Source: Actinocatenispora sera
Lineage (GTDB): Bacteria; Actinomycetota; Actinomycetes; Mycobacteriales; Micromonosporaceae
Direction: 5' to 3'
Length of the DNA stretch: 64,000 bases
NCBI RefSeq assembly: GCF_018324685.1
Contig: NZ_AP023354.1
Coordinates: 2,666,001-2,730,000 of the forward strand
The notes below the pieces were generated by a model. That model saw nothing but the letters and a program-made list of their open reading frames with translations. It was not told the origin of the DNA and searched no databases. The position numbers and the translations under genes are program-made. How positions within the stretch are numbered: the first letter of the stretch is position 1; each line of letters starts with the position of its first letter. Of this stretch, positions 50,180 through 58,662 are shown one piece after another.

Positions 50180-50302
50180 GTGAAGGTACGCAACTCGGTT
50201 CGGGCGCTCAAGGCGAAGGACGGTTCCTACCTGGTACGTCGGCGTGGCCGCATCTTCGTGATGAACAAGCGCAACCACCGGGTGAAGGCCCGGCAGGGCT
50301 GA
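50180..50302 (+). CDS. rpmJ: Ribosomal protein bL36, zinc-free paralogue
   Basis: The 40-residue protein ([20 protein letters not shown], then [20 protein letters not shown]) is bL36. It lacks the CxxC...C...H zinc ligands of the main form, so it is the C-minus paralogue that replaces the zinc protein under zinc starvation in actinobacteria. It lies away from the ribosomal operon, as usual for this form. GTG 50180 is spaced correctly from GGAGGGG (50164-50170); an in-frame GTG at 50171 is too close to it. I see no clear Zur box upstream. Confidence 0.92.
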   Translation: MKVRNSVRALKAKDGSYLVRRRGRIFVMNKRNHRVKARQG

Positions 50303-50311
50303 CCGAACATG

Positions 50312-50350
50312 GTCGAGGGGCCGTCCGGCTACTGCTGGGCGGCCCTCGAC
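50312..50350. terminator. Hairpin downstream of rpmJ
   Basis: GTCGAGGGG-CCGTCC (50312-50326) pairs with GGCGGCCCTCGAC (50338-50350), with one bulge and one mismatch, around an 11-base loop. It lies between rpmJ and the convergent anti-sigma-like gene and could terminate both. Confidence 0.6.
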
Positions 50351-50410
50351 GTGTCTGCGTCCGGCGAGGTGGGGAGGCCGCGCCGGCGCGGTCAGGACAC
50401 GGCGACCCGG

Positions 50411-50638
50411 TCAGGCGAGGGCGAGCAGTCCGGCCAGGTCGTCGGCGCACGGGTGACAGTCGCGCAGATGGATCGCCACGCCGGGGAAGCGCACGGCGGG
50501 GTCGAGGCCGGCGAGGATCTCCTCGGCGTACAGGTCGAGCACCTCGCGGGTCGGGCCGCAGCCGGCGTCGCCGTCGTGCGTCGTCAGGAAGGCCAGTAGC
50601 GCCTGACGCCCGTCGGGTGTCGGATCGGGCTGCGTCAT
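50411..50638 (-). CDS. Small zinc-binding anti-sigma-like protein
   Basis: The 75-residue protein contains HLRDCHPC near 57-64, the HxxxCxxC motif of zinc-containing anti-sigma (ZAS) domains. It has no transmembrane segment, so it would be a soluble ZAS-type factor. Its ATG overlaps the stop of the sigma-factor gene (ATGA), indicating tight co-expression and a likely partner relationship. Redox or metal sensing through the Cys pair is typical of such factors. Confidence 0.75.
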   Translation of the reverse strand: MTQPDPTPDGRQALLAFLTTHDGDAGCGPTREVLDLYAEEILAGLDPAVRFPGVAIHLRDCHPCADDLAGLLALA

Positions 50639-51282
50639 CGCGCACCATCCTCACTGAGATGGCCGTTCGCGACCAGGTAGGCCCGGATCTTTCGCCGTGC
50701 GTCGAAGACCGCCTTGTAGACGGCGTTGCGGTTCGAGCCGATCTCGTGCACGTAGGCGTCCAGCGGCATGCCGTCGACCACGATCGCCACGAACGCGTCG
50801 CGTTGCCGGCTGGTCAGTTCCTTCGCCACGGCGGCACGCACCGCGGCCAGCAGGTCGGCCGACTGGGCGGCCTGCTCCGGGGAGAAGCCGAACCGGTCCG
50901 GCAGCCGTTCCCACTGCTCGGTCTCCAGTGGCTGCGCGGCGCGGGCCCAGAAGTGCCGGGAGATCTTGGCCCCGACCTCGAACACGACGAACTTGTACAC
51001 CCAGGTGGTGAAGCGGCTCTCGCCGCGGAACTCGGGCAGCTTGCGCAGGATCGACACGAGCGCGTCGTCAGCCGCCTGATGGGCGATGTCGTCCAACTCC
51101 GGCCCGGCCACCCGTAGCAGCCCGGCCCGGCGGCCGGCCTCGGCCCGTGCCGCGCGCAACAGCAGAGCGTGCAGCCGAACCTGGGCAGCGGTGCGCGACG
51201 CGCCCTGCAACTCGATGAGCCAGGTTCGGGTCTGCTCGTCCACCGCAGGTCGGGACGGCCTCGACGCCGCTGGGGATACCAC
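50635..51282 (-). CDS. ECF-type RNA polymerase sigma factor
   Basis: The 215-residue protein has sigma region 2 (ELDDIAHQAADDALVSILRK and FRGESRFTTWVYKFVVFEVG) and region 4 (LTSRQRDAFVAIVVDGMPLD, ending RNAVYKAVFDARRKIRAYL) of ECF sigma factors. GTG 51282 lies 6 bases after a TATATT -10 element (51289-51294 on the minus strand) and has no ribosome binding site, so the transcript is probably leaderless. It is coupled to the ZAS-like gene. The target promoters are not known. It could control the divergent peroxiredoxin. Confidence 0.85.
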   Translation of the reverse strand: MVSPAASRPSRPAVDEQTRTWLIELQGASRTAAQVRLHALLLRAARAEAGRRAGLLRVAGPELDDIAHQAADDALVSILRKLPEFRGESRFTTWVYKFVVFEVGAKISRHFWARAAQPLETEQWERLPDRFGFSPEQAAQSADLLAAVRAAVAKELTSRQRDAFVAIVVDGMPLDAYVHEIGSNRNAVYKAVFDARRKIRAYLVANGHLSEDGAR

Positions 51283-51573
51283 GCACCGAATATAGGCACG
51301 GCCGGTCGGCCCGCGGCCATGGTCGGTGGCAGCCGTTGCCGGTCGGTAAGAGCTCCGCACCCCGCCGGGTGCCCACGGCCGGTCCGACCACCCGCGGGCT
51401 ACCGGTCGGTAGGTGTTGCCGGTGGAAAAACGCCGCCCGGCGGTAAGACCGGCCCCGGCGGCGCCACTCACCACTGTGGCCAGCGTCGGCCGGCAGGGGA
51501 GGACAGGCTCCTGCGCAACGGTCCGGCGTTGGCCACAGCCATGTTCCCGGCCGCTACGTTGCGAAGGATCCCG
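51283..51573. promoter_or_regulatory. Divergent region between sigma factor and peroxiredoxin genes
   Basis: A TATATT -10 for the sigma gene lies at 51289-51294 (minus strand). On the plus strand, CCGGTCGGTA is repeated at 51339-51348 and 51402-51411, and GGTAAGA occurs at 51345-51351 and 51442-51448. A similar CGGTAAGA stretch lies upstream of the SDR gene at 49315-49322. These could be recognition elements, but no clear -35/-10 pair for the peroxiredoxin was found. Confidence 0.4.
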
Positions 51574-52050
51574 ATGGCCCTGCTGAACCCTGGTGACAAG
51601 TTCCCCGAGCTGACCGTGCAGCTGCCGGACGGCCGCAGCCTGACGCTGCCCGACGAGACCGTGGGCCACTACGGTGTGGTGCTGATCTACCGCGGCTCGT
51701 GGTGCCCCTACTGCAACGCCCAGCTCGCGTCGTTCCAGCGCGCGAAGGAGAAGCTGGCGGCCGTCGACACCCGGGTGGTCGCGCTGTCGGTGGACGACGA
51801 GGCGACGACCGCCGAACTGGTCGCCAAGCACCGTCTGGAGTTCCCGGTCGGGTACGGTGCCGACGCCGCCGAGGTGGCCGCGGTCACCGGGGCGTTCGTC
51901 AACCCCGACCCGGTCTACCTGCAGTCGACCGGGTTCGTCCTGGACCGCGACGGCAAGGTCGTGGTGTCGGTGTACTCCAGCGGTGCGATCGGCCGGCTGG
52001 TGCCGGCCGACGTGATCGGGCTCGTCGAGTACCTGGCCGCCCATGCCTGA
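51574..52050 (+). CDS. Peroxiredoxin, AhpC/TSA family
   Basis: The 158-residue protein has the thioredoxin-fold peroxiredoxin pattern: MALLNPGDKFPELTVQLPDG, then YRGSWCPYCNAQLASFQRAK with CPYC near 43-46, whose first Cys should be the peroxidatic residue. ALSVDDEATTAELVAKH follows. It reduces hydrogen peroxide or organic hydroperoxides in the cytoplasm. ATG 51574 follows GAAGGA; ATG 51541 is in frame but has a poorer site and a non-homologous extension. Confidence 0.88.
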   Translation: MALLNPGDKFPELTVQLPDGRSLTLPDETVGHYGVVLIYRGSWCPYCNAQLASFQRAKEKLAAVDTRVVALSVDDEATTAELVAKHRLEFPVGYGADAAEVAAVTGAFVNPDPVYLQSTGFVLDRDGKVVVSVYSSGAIGRLVPADVIGLVEYLAAHA

Positions 52051-52178
52051 GGGCACCGGCGGTGCGGGACCGGCATGAAGCGGCTTCGGCACCGACGAGT
52101 GCAGGCGTAGCTTGTGAGCACGACATGTTTCGCGGCATCGACCCGACCGGCGGCCGCACGCCGGTGCGGAGGGGTCAC

Positions 52179-54902
52179 GTGCTGATTGACCGACGTACAG
52201 AGGCCGAAACGCTCGACCGCCTGCTCACCGATGTGCGGGCGGGGGAGAGCAGGGCCCTGATGCTGCGCGGTGAGTCCGGCATCGGCAAGACCGAACTGCT
52301 CGGTTACCTGCGGGACAGGTCCGGTGGCTGTGAGATCGTGTCGGCCGCTGGTGTCGAGGCCGAGGCCGGGTTCGCGTTCGCCGGTCTACACCAGGTGTGT
52401 GCGCCGATGCTGAGCGGCCTGCGCCGGATTCCCGAGCCGCAGCGGGCGGCGCTCAACACGGCGTTCGGGTTGGACATCGGCCACCCGCCGGACCCGTTCA
52501 TGGTGGGCATGGCGGCGCTGAGCCTGTTCGCCGAGACCGCCCGGGAACGGCCACTGCTGTGCCTGATCGACGACGCGCAGTGGCTGGACCGGGCGTCGGC
52601 GCAGGTACTGGGGTTCGCCGCGCGGCGGCTGCAGGCCGAATCGGTGGCTCTGGTGTTCGCGGTTCGGGACGACGGTGGCCGTACCGCGGCGCCGGAGCTG
52701 GCCGGCCTGCCCGAGCTGCTGGTAACCGGGCTGCCGGAGGTGGAGGCGCGGGCGCTGCTGGCGTTGGCGCACCCCGGCCCGGCCGACCCGGGTGTGCTGA
52801 ACCGGATCATCGCGGAGAGCCAGGGCAACCCGTTGGCCCTGCTGGAGCTGCCCCGCGGATTCACTCCGGCGGAGTTGGCCGGCGGGTTCGGGTTGCTGGC
52901 ATCGGTGCCGCTGCCGCGGCGGATCGAAGAGAGTTTCCGGCGTCAGATCGCGACCCTGACACCGACGGCGCGGCAGATCCTGTTGACCGCCGCGGCCGAA
53001 CCGGTGGGCGACCCGGTCCTGGTGTGGCGCGCGCTGGGCCGGTTGGGTGTGGATGTGGACATCGATCCCGCGGCCCGGGCGGCGACCGAAGAGTTCGTGA
53101 CGTTCGGTGCCCGGGTGACGTTCCGGCATCCGCTGTTGCGCTCGGCGGTGTACCGGGCCGCGGGCCCGGAGGATCGTCGCCGGGTTCAGCGGGCGCTGGC
53201 GGAGGTCACCGACGCGAGCACCGATCCGGATCGGCGGGCCTGGCATCGTGCCCAGGCCACGGTCGGCGAGGACGAGGAGGTCGCCGCGGAACTGGTGCGC
53301 TGCGCGGCGCGGGCGCAGGCCCGCGGCGGCCCGGCGGCCGCGGCGGCGTTCCTGGAACGCGCGTCGGACCTGACCCCGAACCCGCCCCGGCGCGCGCAGC
53401 GGCTGCTCGCCGCTGCCGAGGCGCAGTATCAGACCGGGATGCCGGAGCCGTCGGTGCGGCTGCTCGCCCGGGCCGAGGCCGGCCCGCTGGACGAGGTGGA
53501 ACGTGCGCACGCGAACCTGCTGCGGGCCAGGATCGCGTTCACCGTCGATCGCGGCGTGGCCGCGCCGGGGCTGCTGTTGCAGGCCGCGATTCGGTTGCAG
53601 GCGCTGGATCCGGGGTTGGCGCGGGAGACCTACCTGGAGGCGATGCAGGCGGGCTGGTTCGTCGGCGGCGACGGGCGGGGGCCGACGCTGCGCGAGCTTG
53701 CGGCAGAGGCACTGGAGGCCCGGGCGACACAGGATCCGGCCGACGTGTGCGACCTGTTGCTGACCGGTCTCGCGGTGCGCTACCGGGACGGTTTCGGGGC
53801 CGGTACTCCACTGCTGCGGGAGGCGTTGTCGCAGCTGACGGCCGGGCCGGTCGACCAGGCGGGACTGCGCTGGCTGTGGTTCGCCGGTACCTGCGCGATG
53901 GACGGGTGGCAGCACGCGGCGGCCGATACGATCACCGAGGCTTTCGTGGCACGGGCGCGGCGGTCGGGCACCTTGACCGCGCTGCCGTTGGCGTTGGCGC
54001 AGCGCATGGTGGTGCAGGTGTTCGCCGGTGACCTGGCTGCCGCGGACGGGCTGGTGCACGAGTTCGACGCGGTGCGCGCCAGCACCGGCCTGGACGAGCC
54101 GTCGTACGCCAGCCAACTGGTCGCCGCCTGGCGCGGTGCGGAGGACACCACCGCGGAGCTGGTGGCGGCCACCACCAAGGAGGCGCTGCAGCGCGGTGAG
54201 GGGCTCGGTGTTGCGGCCGGCGGGTGGGCGCTGGCGGTGCTCTACAACAGCCTCGGCCGCTACGACGAGGCGCTGGCGGCGGTACTGCCGGCGGCCGAGT
54301 CGGACGCCGATCTGGGCCTGGTGACCTGGTGCTCGCTGGTCGAGCTGATCACCGCGGCAGCCCGGCTGGGCCATGTCGAGATCGCCGGCGACGCGCTGGC
54401 GCGGTTACGGACGATGACGCGGGCGGCGGGTACCGACTGGGCGCTCGGGTTGGAGGCACGCTGCCAGGCGCTGCTGGACCCCGACGCCGAGCCGCACTTC
54501 CGCGAAGCGCTGGACCGGTTGGCGCGTACCCCGATCCGCAGCGAGCTGGCTCGTACCCGGCTGCACTACGGGGAGTGGCTGCGCCGGCAGAACCGGCGCA
54601 GTGACGCGCGCCGGCAGCTGCGCAGCGCGTACGAGATGTTCGGGGAGATGGGCATGGCGCTCTTCGCGGCACGGGCGGCCCGGGAACTCGGCAGCACCGG
54701 CGAAACGGTACGCAGACGCAGTGACGGGAACGTCGCGGACCTGACGCCGCAGGAGGTGCAGATCGTCCGCCTGGTCCGCACCGGACTGTCCAATGTGGAG
54801 ATCGCGACTCGGTTGTTCATCAGCCCGCGCACGGTCGAGTGGCACCTGAGCAAGACGTTCGCGAAGCTCGGCGTCACCTCCCGCCGGCAGCTGCGCCGCT
54901 GA
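52179..54902 (+). CDS. Large ATP-binding LuxR-family (LAL-type) regulator
   Basis: The 907-residue protein has the LAL layout. The N-terminal P-loop domain has LRGESGIGKTELLGYL near 29-44 (Walker A) and LLCLIDDAQWLD near 126-137 (Walker B). A long helical, TPR-like middle follows (for example WALAVLYNSLGRYDEALAAV). The C-terminal LuxR helix-turn-helix is LTPQEVQIVRLVRTGLSNVE followed by IATRLFISPRTVEWHLSKTF. LAL regulators often activate secondary-metabolite or sugar-use genes. GTG 52179 follows GGAGGGG; ATG 52125 is an in-frame alternative. It lies about 14 kb from the PKS operon, so control of the cluster is only a possibility. Confidence 0.88.
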   Translation: MLIDRRTEAETLDRLLTDVRAGESRALMLRGESGIGKTELLGYLRDRSGGCEIVSAAGVEAEAGFAFAGLHQVCAPMLSGLRRIPEPQRAALNTAFGLDIGHPPDPFMVGMAALSLFAETARERPLLCLIDDAQWLDRASAQVLGFAARRLQAESVALVFAVRDDGGRTAAPELAGLPELLVTGLPEVEARALLALAHPGPADPGVLNRIIAESQGNPLALLELPRGFTPAELAGGFGLLASVPLPRRIEESFRRQIATLTPTARQILLTAAAEPVGDPVLVWRALGRLGVDVDIDPAARAATEEFVTFGARVTFRHPLLRSAVYRAAGPEDRRRVQRALAEVTDASTDPDRRAWHRAQATVGEDEEVAAELVRCAARAQARGGPAAAAAFLERASDLTPNPPRRAQRLLAAAEAQYQTGMPEPSVRLLARAEAGPLDEVERAHANLLRARIAFTVDRGVAAPGLLLQAAIRLQALDPGLARETYLEAMQAGWFVGGDGRGPTLRELAAEALEARATQDPADVCDLLLTGLAVRYRDGFGAGTPLLREALSQLTAGPVDQAGLRWLWFAGTCAMDGWQHAAADTITEAFVARARRSGTLTALPLALAQRMVVQVFAGDLAAADGLVHEFDAVRASTGLDEPSYASQLVAAWRGAEDTTAELVAATTKEALQRGEGLGVAAGGWALAVLYNSLGRYDEALAAVLPAAESDADLGLVTWCSLVELITAAARLGHVEIAGDALARLRTMTRAAGTDWALGLEARCQALLDPDAEPHFREALDRLARTPIRSELARTRLHYGEWLRRQNRRSDARRQLRSAYEMFGEMGMALFAARAARELGSTGETVRRRSDGNVADLTPQEVQIVRLVRTGLSNVEIATRLFISPRTVEWHLSKTFAKLGVTSRRQLRR

Positions 54903-55038
54903 CCGCGCAAGCCGGGTGTAGCGGGCAGACCCGGGCACCGGCCGGTGCCCGGCACGGGCGCGAGCCGGCGGCGGTGGCCACACGCTGTGGGGGTGCGCCG
55001 GGCCACGGCGTCACGGTCGACCAGCAGGGGTGAGAGCC

Positions 55039-55920
55039 ATGTCAGCCGTCCACCATCGGTACGCGACCATCGACGGGCACCGATTGTTCTACCGGGAGGC
55101 CGGCGACGCGACGGCGCCGACGATCGTGCTGTTGCACGGGTTCCCGACCAGTTCGTTCATGTTCCGCAACCTGATCCCTGCGCTGGCCGACCGGTACCAC
55201 GTGATCGCGCCGGACCATCTCGGGTTCGGTCTGTCGGACGCACCGCCGGCCGACGACTTCGACTACACCTTCGATGCGTTGACCGACCTGACGATCGGAC
55301 TGCTGACGCAGCTGGGGGTGCTGCGCTGTGCCCTCTACGTGCACGACTACGGTGCGCCGATCGGGTGGCGCATCGCGCTGCGGCACCCGGATGCGATCAC
55401 CGCCATCGTCAGCCAGAACGGCAACGGTTACGACGCCGGCTTCGTCGAGGAATTCTGGCGCACGGTGTGGAACTACCAGCGGGACCGCACACCCGACACC
55501 GAGGCCGCGATCCGGCAGGCCCTGACGCTGGATGTCACCCGCTGGCAGTACCTGACCGGGGTACCGGACGAGAGCCTGGTCAGCCCGGACACCTGGCACC
55601 ACGACTTCGCGTTGCTCAGCCGGCCAGGAAACGACGAGATCCAGCTGGCACTGTTTCGCGACTACGCGACCAACGCCCCGATGTACCCGCGGCTCCACGA
55701 CTACCTGCGTACCAGTGCGGTGCCGGTGTTGGCGGTGTGGGGCCGCGGCGACCAGATCTTCGGCCCGGCCGGAGCGGAAGCGTTCGCGGACGACGCGGTC
55801 GAGCCGGAGATCCGGCTGCTGGAGGGCGGCCACTTCCTGCTGGAGAGCGCCGGCGACGAGGTGGCGGCGCTGATCCGCGACTTCCTGTCCCGCCGCCTGC
55901 CGCAGGCGGCAGCGGCCTGA
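55039..55920 (+). CDS. Alpha/beta hydrolase, haloalkane-dehalogenase / epoxide-hydrolase type
   Basis: The 293-residue protein has LLHGFPTSSFMFRNLIPALA near 34-53 (HGxP oxyanion motif). VHDYGAPIGWRIAL near 103-116 places an Asp at the nucleophile elbow, as in dehalogenases and epoxide hydrolases rather than Ser esterases. WGRGDQIFGP and LEGGHFLLE supply the remaining triad Asp/His positions. ATG 55039 is chosen; GTG 55030 is in frame. The substrate is unknown. Confidence 0.87.
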   Translation: MSAVHHRYATIDGHRLFYREAGDATAPTIVLLHGFPTSSFMFRNLIPALADRYHVIAPDHLGFGLSDAPPADDFDYTFDALTDLTIGLLTQLGVLRCALYVHDYGAPIGWRIALRHPDAITAIVSQNGNGYDAGFVEEFWRTVWNYQRDRTPDTEAAIRQALTLDVTRWQYLTGVPDESLVSPDTWHHDFALLSRPGNDEIQLALFRDYATNAPMYPRLHDYLRTSAVPVLAVWGRGDQIFGPAGAEAFADDAVEPEIRLLEGGHFLLESAGDEVAALIRDFLSRRLPQAAAA

Positions 55921-55967
55921 GCGCACGGTCGGCGCGCCGCCGCGCCGACCCGTGGGAGGAGAGAGCG

Positions 55968-56255
55968 ATGACACGATCGATCGCGTGGGACCGGGTGTCG
56001 CCCGCCGACGTCGAACGGGCGATGCGGGAGTACGACAAGCTCGGTCCCGAACGGTTCTTCGCCGCGCACGGCTTCGCCCCGACCACCACGTACACGCTGG
56101 TGCGGGGCGGCCGGTCGTACCCGCCGAAGGCGATGCTCGGGGTCGCCTACGAGTTCGCGACCGGGGAGCGGCTCGCCTCGGGTGACTTCGAGGGCGGCAA
56201 GGCCGGTGCGGTCACGGTGCTCGGCCGGCTCGGCTTCACCGTCGAGCACGTCTGA
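55968..56255 (+). CDS. Stand-alone ScoMcrA-like N-terminal head domain protein
   Basis: The 95-residue protein (AMREYDKLGPERFFAAHGF, YTLVRGGRSYPPKAMLGVAY, GKAGAVTVLGRLGFTVEHV) resembles the head domain found at the N-terminus of ScoMcrA-type restriction enzymes, which cut modified (phosphorothioated or methylated) DNA. No nuclease domain is attached or adjacent. It may be a remnant or a small protein of its own. ATG 55968 follows GGGAGGAG. The last 22 bases are duplicated just after the stop codon. Confidence 0.65.
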   Translation: MTRSIAWDRVSPADVERAMREYDKLGPERFFAAHGFAPTTTYTLVRGGRSYPPKAMLGVAYEFATGERLASGDFEGGKAGAVTVLGRLGFTVEHV

Positions 56256-56278
56256 TCCGAGCGCACCGTCGAGCACGG

Positions 56279-56314
56279 CTGATCCGCCCGGATGCTGACA
56301 TCCGGGCGGATCAG
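56279..56314. terminator. Perfect 16-bp-stem hairpin between convergent genes
   Basis: CTGATCCGCCCGGATG (56279-56294) and its exact complement (56299-56314) flank a 4-base loop, CTGA. It lies between the head-domain gene (ends 56255) and the convergent DUF5709-like gene (stop at 56334). It is the best terminator in the window and should work both ways. Confidence 0.85.
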
Positions 56315-56333
56315 GGTTGCCGGCCAGGAGCGG

Positions 56334-56753
56334 TCAGGCGCGGTCGCCGTCGGGGACGATGTGCACCGCGGCTTCCTCGGCGGAGGCGGCGCGGCCGTCG
56401 ATCCCGACATCGCGGGCGACGAAGTCCTCGCCGGGATCCGAGTCGTCCAGGTCGACGAACACGAGCCGGCCCGACCGCTCGGCGCCCACCTGGTCGTCGA
56501 TCGGTTCACCGTCGGTGTCGGTACTGTCGCCGATCCCGTCGCCGTCGCCCAGCGCGGAGACGTCCGGTACCTCGCGGGAAAGCCGGCGCGACAGCGACTC
56601 GTGGCCGCCGATCTCGCGGTCGGTGATTCCCCAGGCCGGCCGGTCCGGCGGCGAGTAGCCCTCGTCGGGATCGACGCCGACCTCCTCGTCGTCCAGGCTC
56701 TCCTCGGCCGCCAGCAGACTCTCGTCCCACGAACCGTCATCCGAACCGCTCAC
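56334..56753 (-). CDS. DUF5709-like acidic protein
   Basis: The 139-residue acidic protein is rich in Asp, Glu and Gly (SWDESLLAAEESLDDEEVGV, DPDEGYSPPDRPAWGITDRE). This matches the actinobacterial DUF5709 family as I recall it; the function is unknown. The N-terminal half looks disordered and no membrane segment is present. GTG 56753 follows AAAGGA. It lies downstream of the flavin oxidoreductase gene on the same strand (39 bases), so they may be co-transcribed. Confidence 0.7.
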   Translation of the reverse strand: MSGSDDGSWDESLLAAEESLDDEEVGVDPDEGYSPPDRPAWGITDREIGGHESLSRRLSREVPDVSALGDGDGIGDSTDTDGEPIDDQVGAERSGRLVFVDLDDSDPGEDFVARDVGIDGRAASAEEAAVHIVPDGDRA

Positions 56754-56792
56754 CGGTCAGGTCCTTTCTCGTTACGGGGCAACACGAACGGG

Positions 56793-58265
56793 TCAGCCGC
56801 GGTACGCCTCCAGCAGCCGCAGCCAGACCTCGCTGATGGTGGGGAAGCACGGTACCGCGTGCCACAGCCGGCCGATCGGGACCTGGCCGGCGACCGCGAT
56901 CGTGGCCGAGTGCAGCAGCTCCGCGACGCCCGGGCCGACGAACGTGGCCCCCAGCAGCGTCTCGGTGTCCAGGTCGACCACCATCCGGGCCCGCCCCTGG
57001 TACCCGTCGGCGTACAGCAACGCGCCGACCACCTGTTGACCGAGGTCGACGTCGACGGCCCGCACCCGGTGTCCGGCGCGCTGCGCCTGCGCTGCGGACA
57101 GACCCACCGCGCCGACCTCCGGGTCGGTGAACACGGCCTGCGGTACCGCGGCGGTGTCGGCGGTCGCCGCGTGCGCGCCCCACGGTGCGTCGTCCAGCGA
57201 CCGGCCGGCGGCCTGGGCGGCGATCGCGGCGCCGGCGATGCGCGACTGGTACTTGCCCTGGTGGGTCAGCAGCGCGCGGTGGTTCAGGTCGCCCACCGCG
57301 TACAGCCAGCCGCCGGCGACGCCGCGCACCCGGCAGCTGTCGTCGACGTCCGGCCACGACCCGGCGGTCAGGCCGACCGTGTGCAGTCCGATGTCGCCGG
57401 TGTTGGGTTTGCGGCCGGTGGCCAGCAGCACCTCGTCGGCCTCGAACTCGCTGCCGTCGTCGAGCACCAACCGGACCGGCCCCGTACCGCCGGGCCGGCT
57501 CAGTTCGGTGACCGTGACGCCCAGCCGCACCTCGACGCCGGACTCCTTGAAGCCCTGCCCGACCAGTTCGCCCACGAACGGTTCCATCCGGGGCAGCAGC
57601 CCGGACTCGCGTACCACGAGGGTGACCGTGGAGCCCAGCCCGTTCCAGGCGGTGGCCATCTCGACGCCGACGGGGCCGCCGCCGACCACCGCGAGCCGGC
57701 CCGGCACGGTACTGCTGTCGGTGCCCTGCCGGTTGGTCCACGGCCGCGCCTCGGCGATGCCGGGCAGGTCGGGCAGCGCGGGGGAGCTGCCGGTCGCGAG
57801 CACCACCGCGTGCCGGGCGGACAGCCGCACGATCCGGTCGTCGGGGGTGGCCACCGAGACCCGGCGCGGCCCGTCGAGACGGCCGTGCCCGCGCACCAGC
57901 ACGGCGCCCTGGCCGCTGGTGACCCAGTCGGCCTGCCCGCTGTCGTCCCAGTCGGTGACGTACCGGTCCCGGCGGCCGAAGACACCGGCCGGGGCGACCT
58001 GGCCGGTGACCGCCTCCCGGGCGCCGTCGACCCGCTGCGCGTCGGACACCGCGAGCACCGGGCGCAGCAGCGCCTTGCTCGGTACGCACCCCCAGTAGGA
58101 GCATTCGCCGCCGACCAGCTCGCGCTCCACCACCGCCACGCTCAGTCCGGCCGCCCGGGCCCGCTCGGTCAGTACCTGCCCGACCGGGCCGGCGCCCAGC
58201 ACGATCACGTCGTAGGTGTCCTGCGCCGGGCCGTTCTTCGTGTCTGTCGTTGCCGTCTCGGTCAT
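56793..58265 (-). CDS. FAD-dependent pyridine nucleotide-disulfide oxidoreductase
   Basis: The 490-residue protein belongs to the dihydrolipoamide dehydrogenase/mercuric reductase family. VLGAGPVGQVLTERAR near 21-36 binds FAD. GGECSYWGCVPSKALLRP near 52-69 holds the redox Cys pair (CxxxxC). LAVVGGGPVGVEMATAW near 192 binds NAD(P), and EVLLATGRKPNTGDIGL near 277-293 is the second FAD contact. The C-terminal interface domain ends IGRLWHAVPCFPTISEVWLR, where His and Glu should complete the active site. ATG 58265 follows AGAGGAA. The substrate could be a low-molecular-weight disulfide; it is not a clear match to one named enzyme. Confidence 0.88.
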   Translation of the reverse strand: MTETATTDTKNGPAQDTYDVIVLGAGPVGQVLTERARAAGLSVAVVERELVGGECSYWGCVPSKALLRPVLAVSDAQRVDGAREAVTGQVAPAGVFGRRDRYVTDWDDSGQADWVTSGQGAVLVRGHGRLDGPRRVSVATPDDRIVRLSARHAVVLATGSSPALPDLPGIAEARPWTNRQGTDSSTVPGRLAVVGGGPVGVEMATAWNGLGSTVTLVVRESGLLPRMEPFVGELVGQGFKESGVEVRLGVTVTELSRPGGTGPVRLVLDDGSEFEADEVLLATGRKPNTGDIGLHTVGLTAGSWPDVDDSCRVRGVAGGWLYAVGDLNHRALLTHQGKYQSRIAGAAIAAQAAGRSLDDAPWGAHAATADTAAVPQAVFTDPEVGAVGLSAAQAQRAGHRVRAVDVDLGQQVVGALLYADGYQGRARMVVDLDTETLLGATFVGPGVAELLHSATIAVAGQVPIGRLWHAVPCFPTISEVWLRLLEAYRG

Positions 58266-58662
58266 GTCCGTTCCTCTTCCCCGCCTGCGCGATGGTCAGA
58301 GTCGTACTGTCGTCCGATCGCCGCCGGACCGAACCCGTGGTGACCACCGGTTCCGCCCCAGGGATCGCCCGGCCGGCCCGGTGGCGGCCGGTCAGCCGGC
58401 CCAGCGGTCGGACAGGAACGCGAGGGCAAGATCGTGGACAGCGGTGTGACGAGGCGGAGGTAGCCGGTTCCGATCCGTGGCAGGCGCAGGCCACCGCCGC
58501 GGCAAGTCGGCGTCGGTGCCGTCGCCGGCCGTGCTGGGTGAGGTGCTCCAGCCGCGGGCGAACACCTCTGCGCCTCCGGCAGGTCATCGCGCATCACGTA
58601 GCGGCCCGAGCGGCGCCGGGCCGTCGAGCCCGCCGGGCCGGCCGGTGGGTTGCAGGTCGGCG
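58266..58662. other. 397-bp region without a recognised gene
   Basis: It lies upstream of the flavin oxidoreductase and downstream of the DUF6510-like gene (both minus strand). Open frames here have the composition of antisense shadows and no recognisable domain. The flavoenzyme promoter should be near 58270-58320, but I see no convincing elements. No RNA gene or strong hairpin was noticed. Confidence 0.5.

Noticed and set aside
50635-52092. An extended sigma factor frame starting at 52092
   Set aside because: The upstream codons run antisense through the peroxiredoxin; the sigma-like sequence starts at GTG 51282 next to its -10 element.
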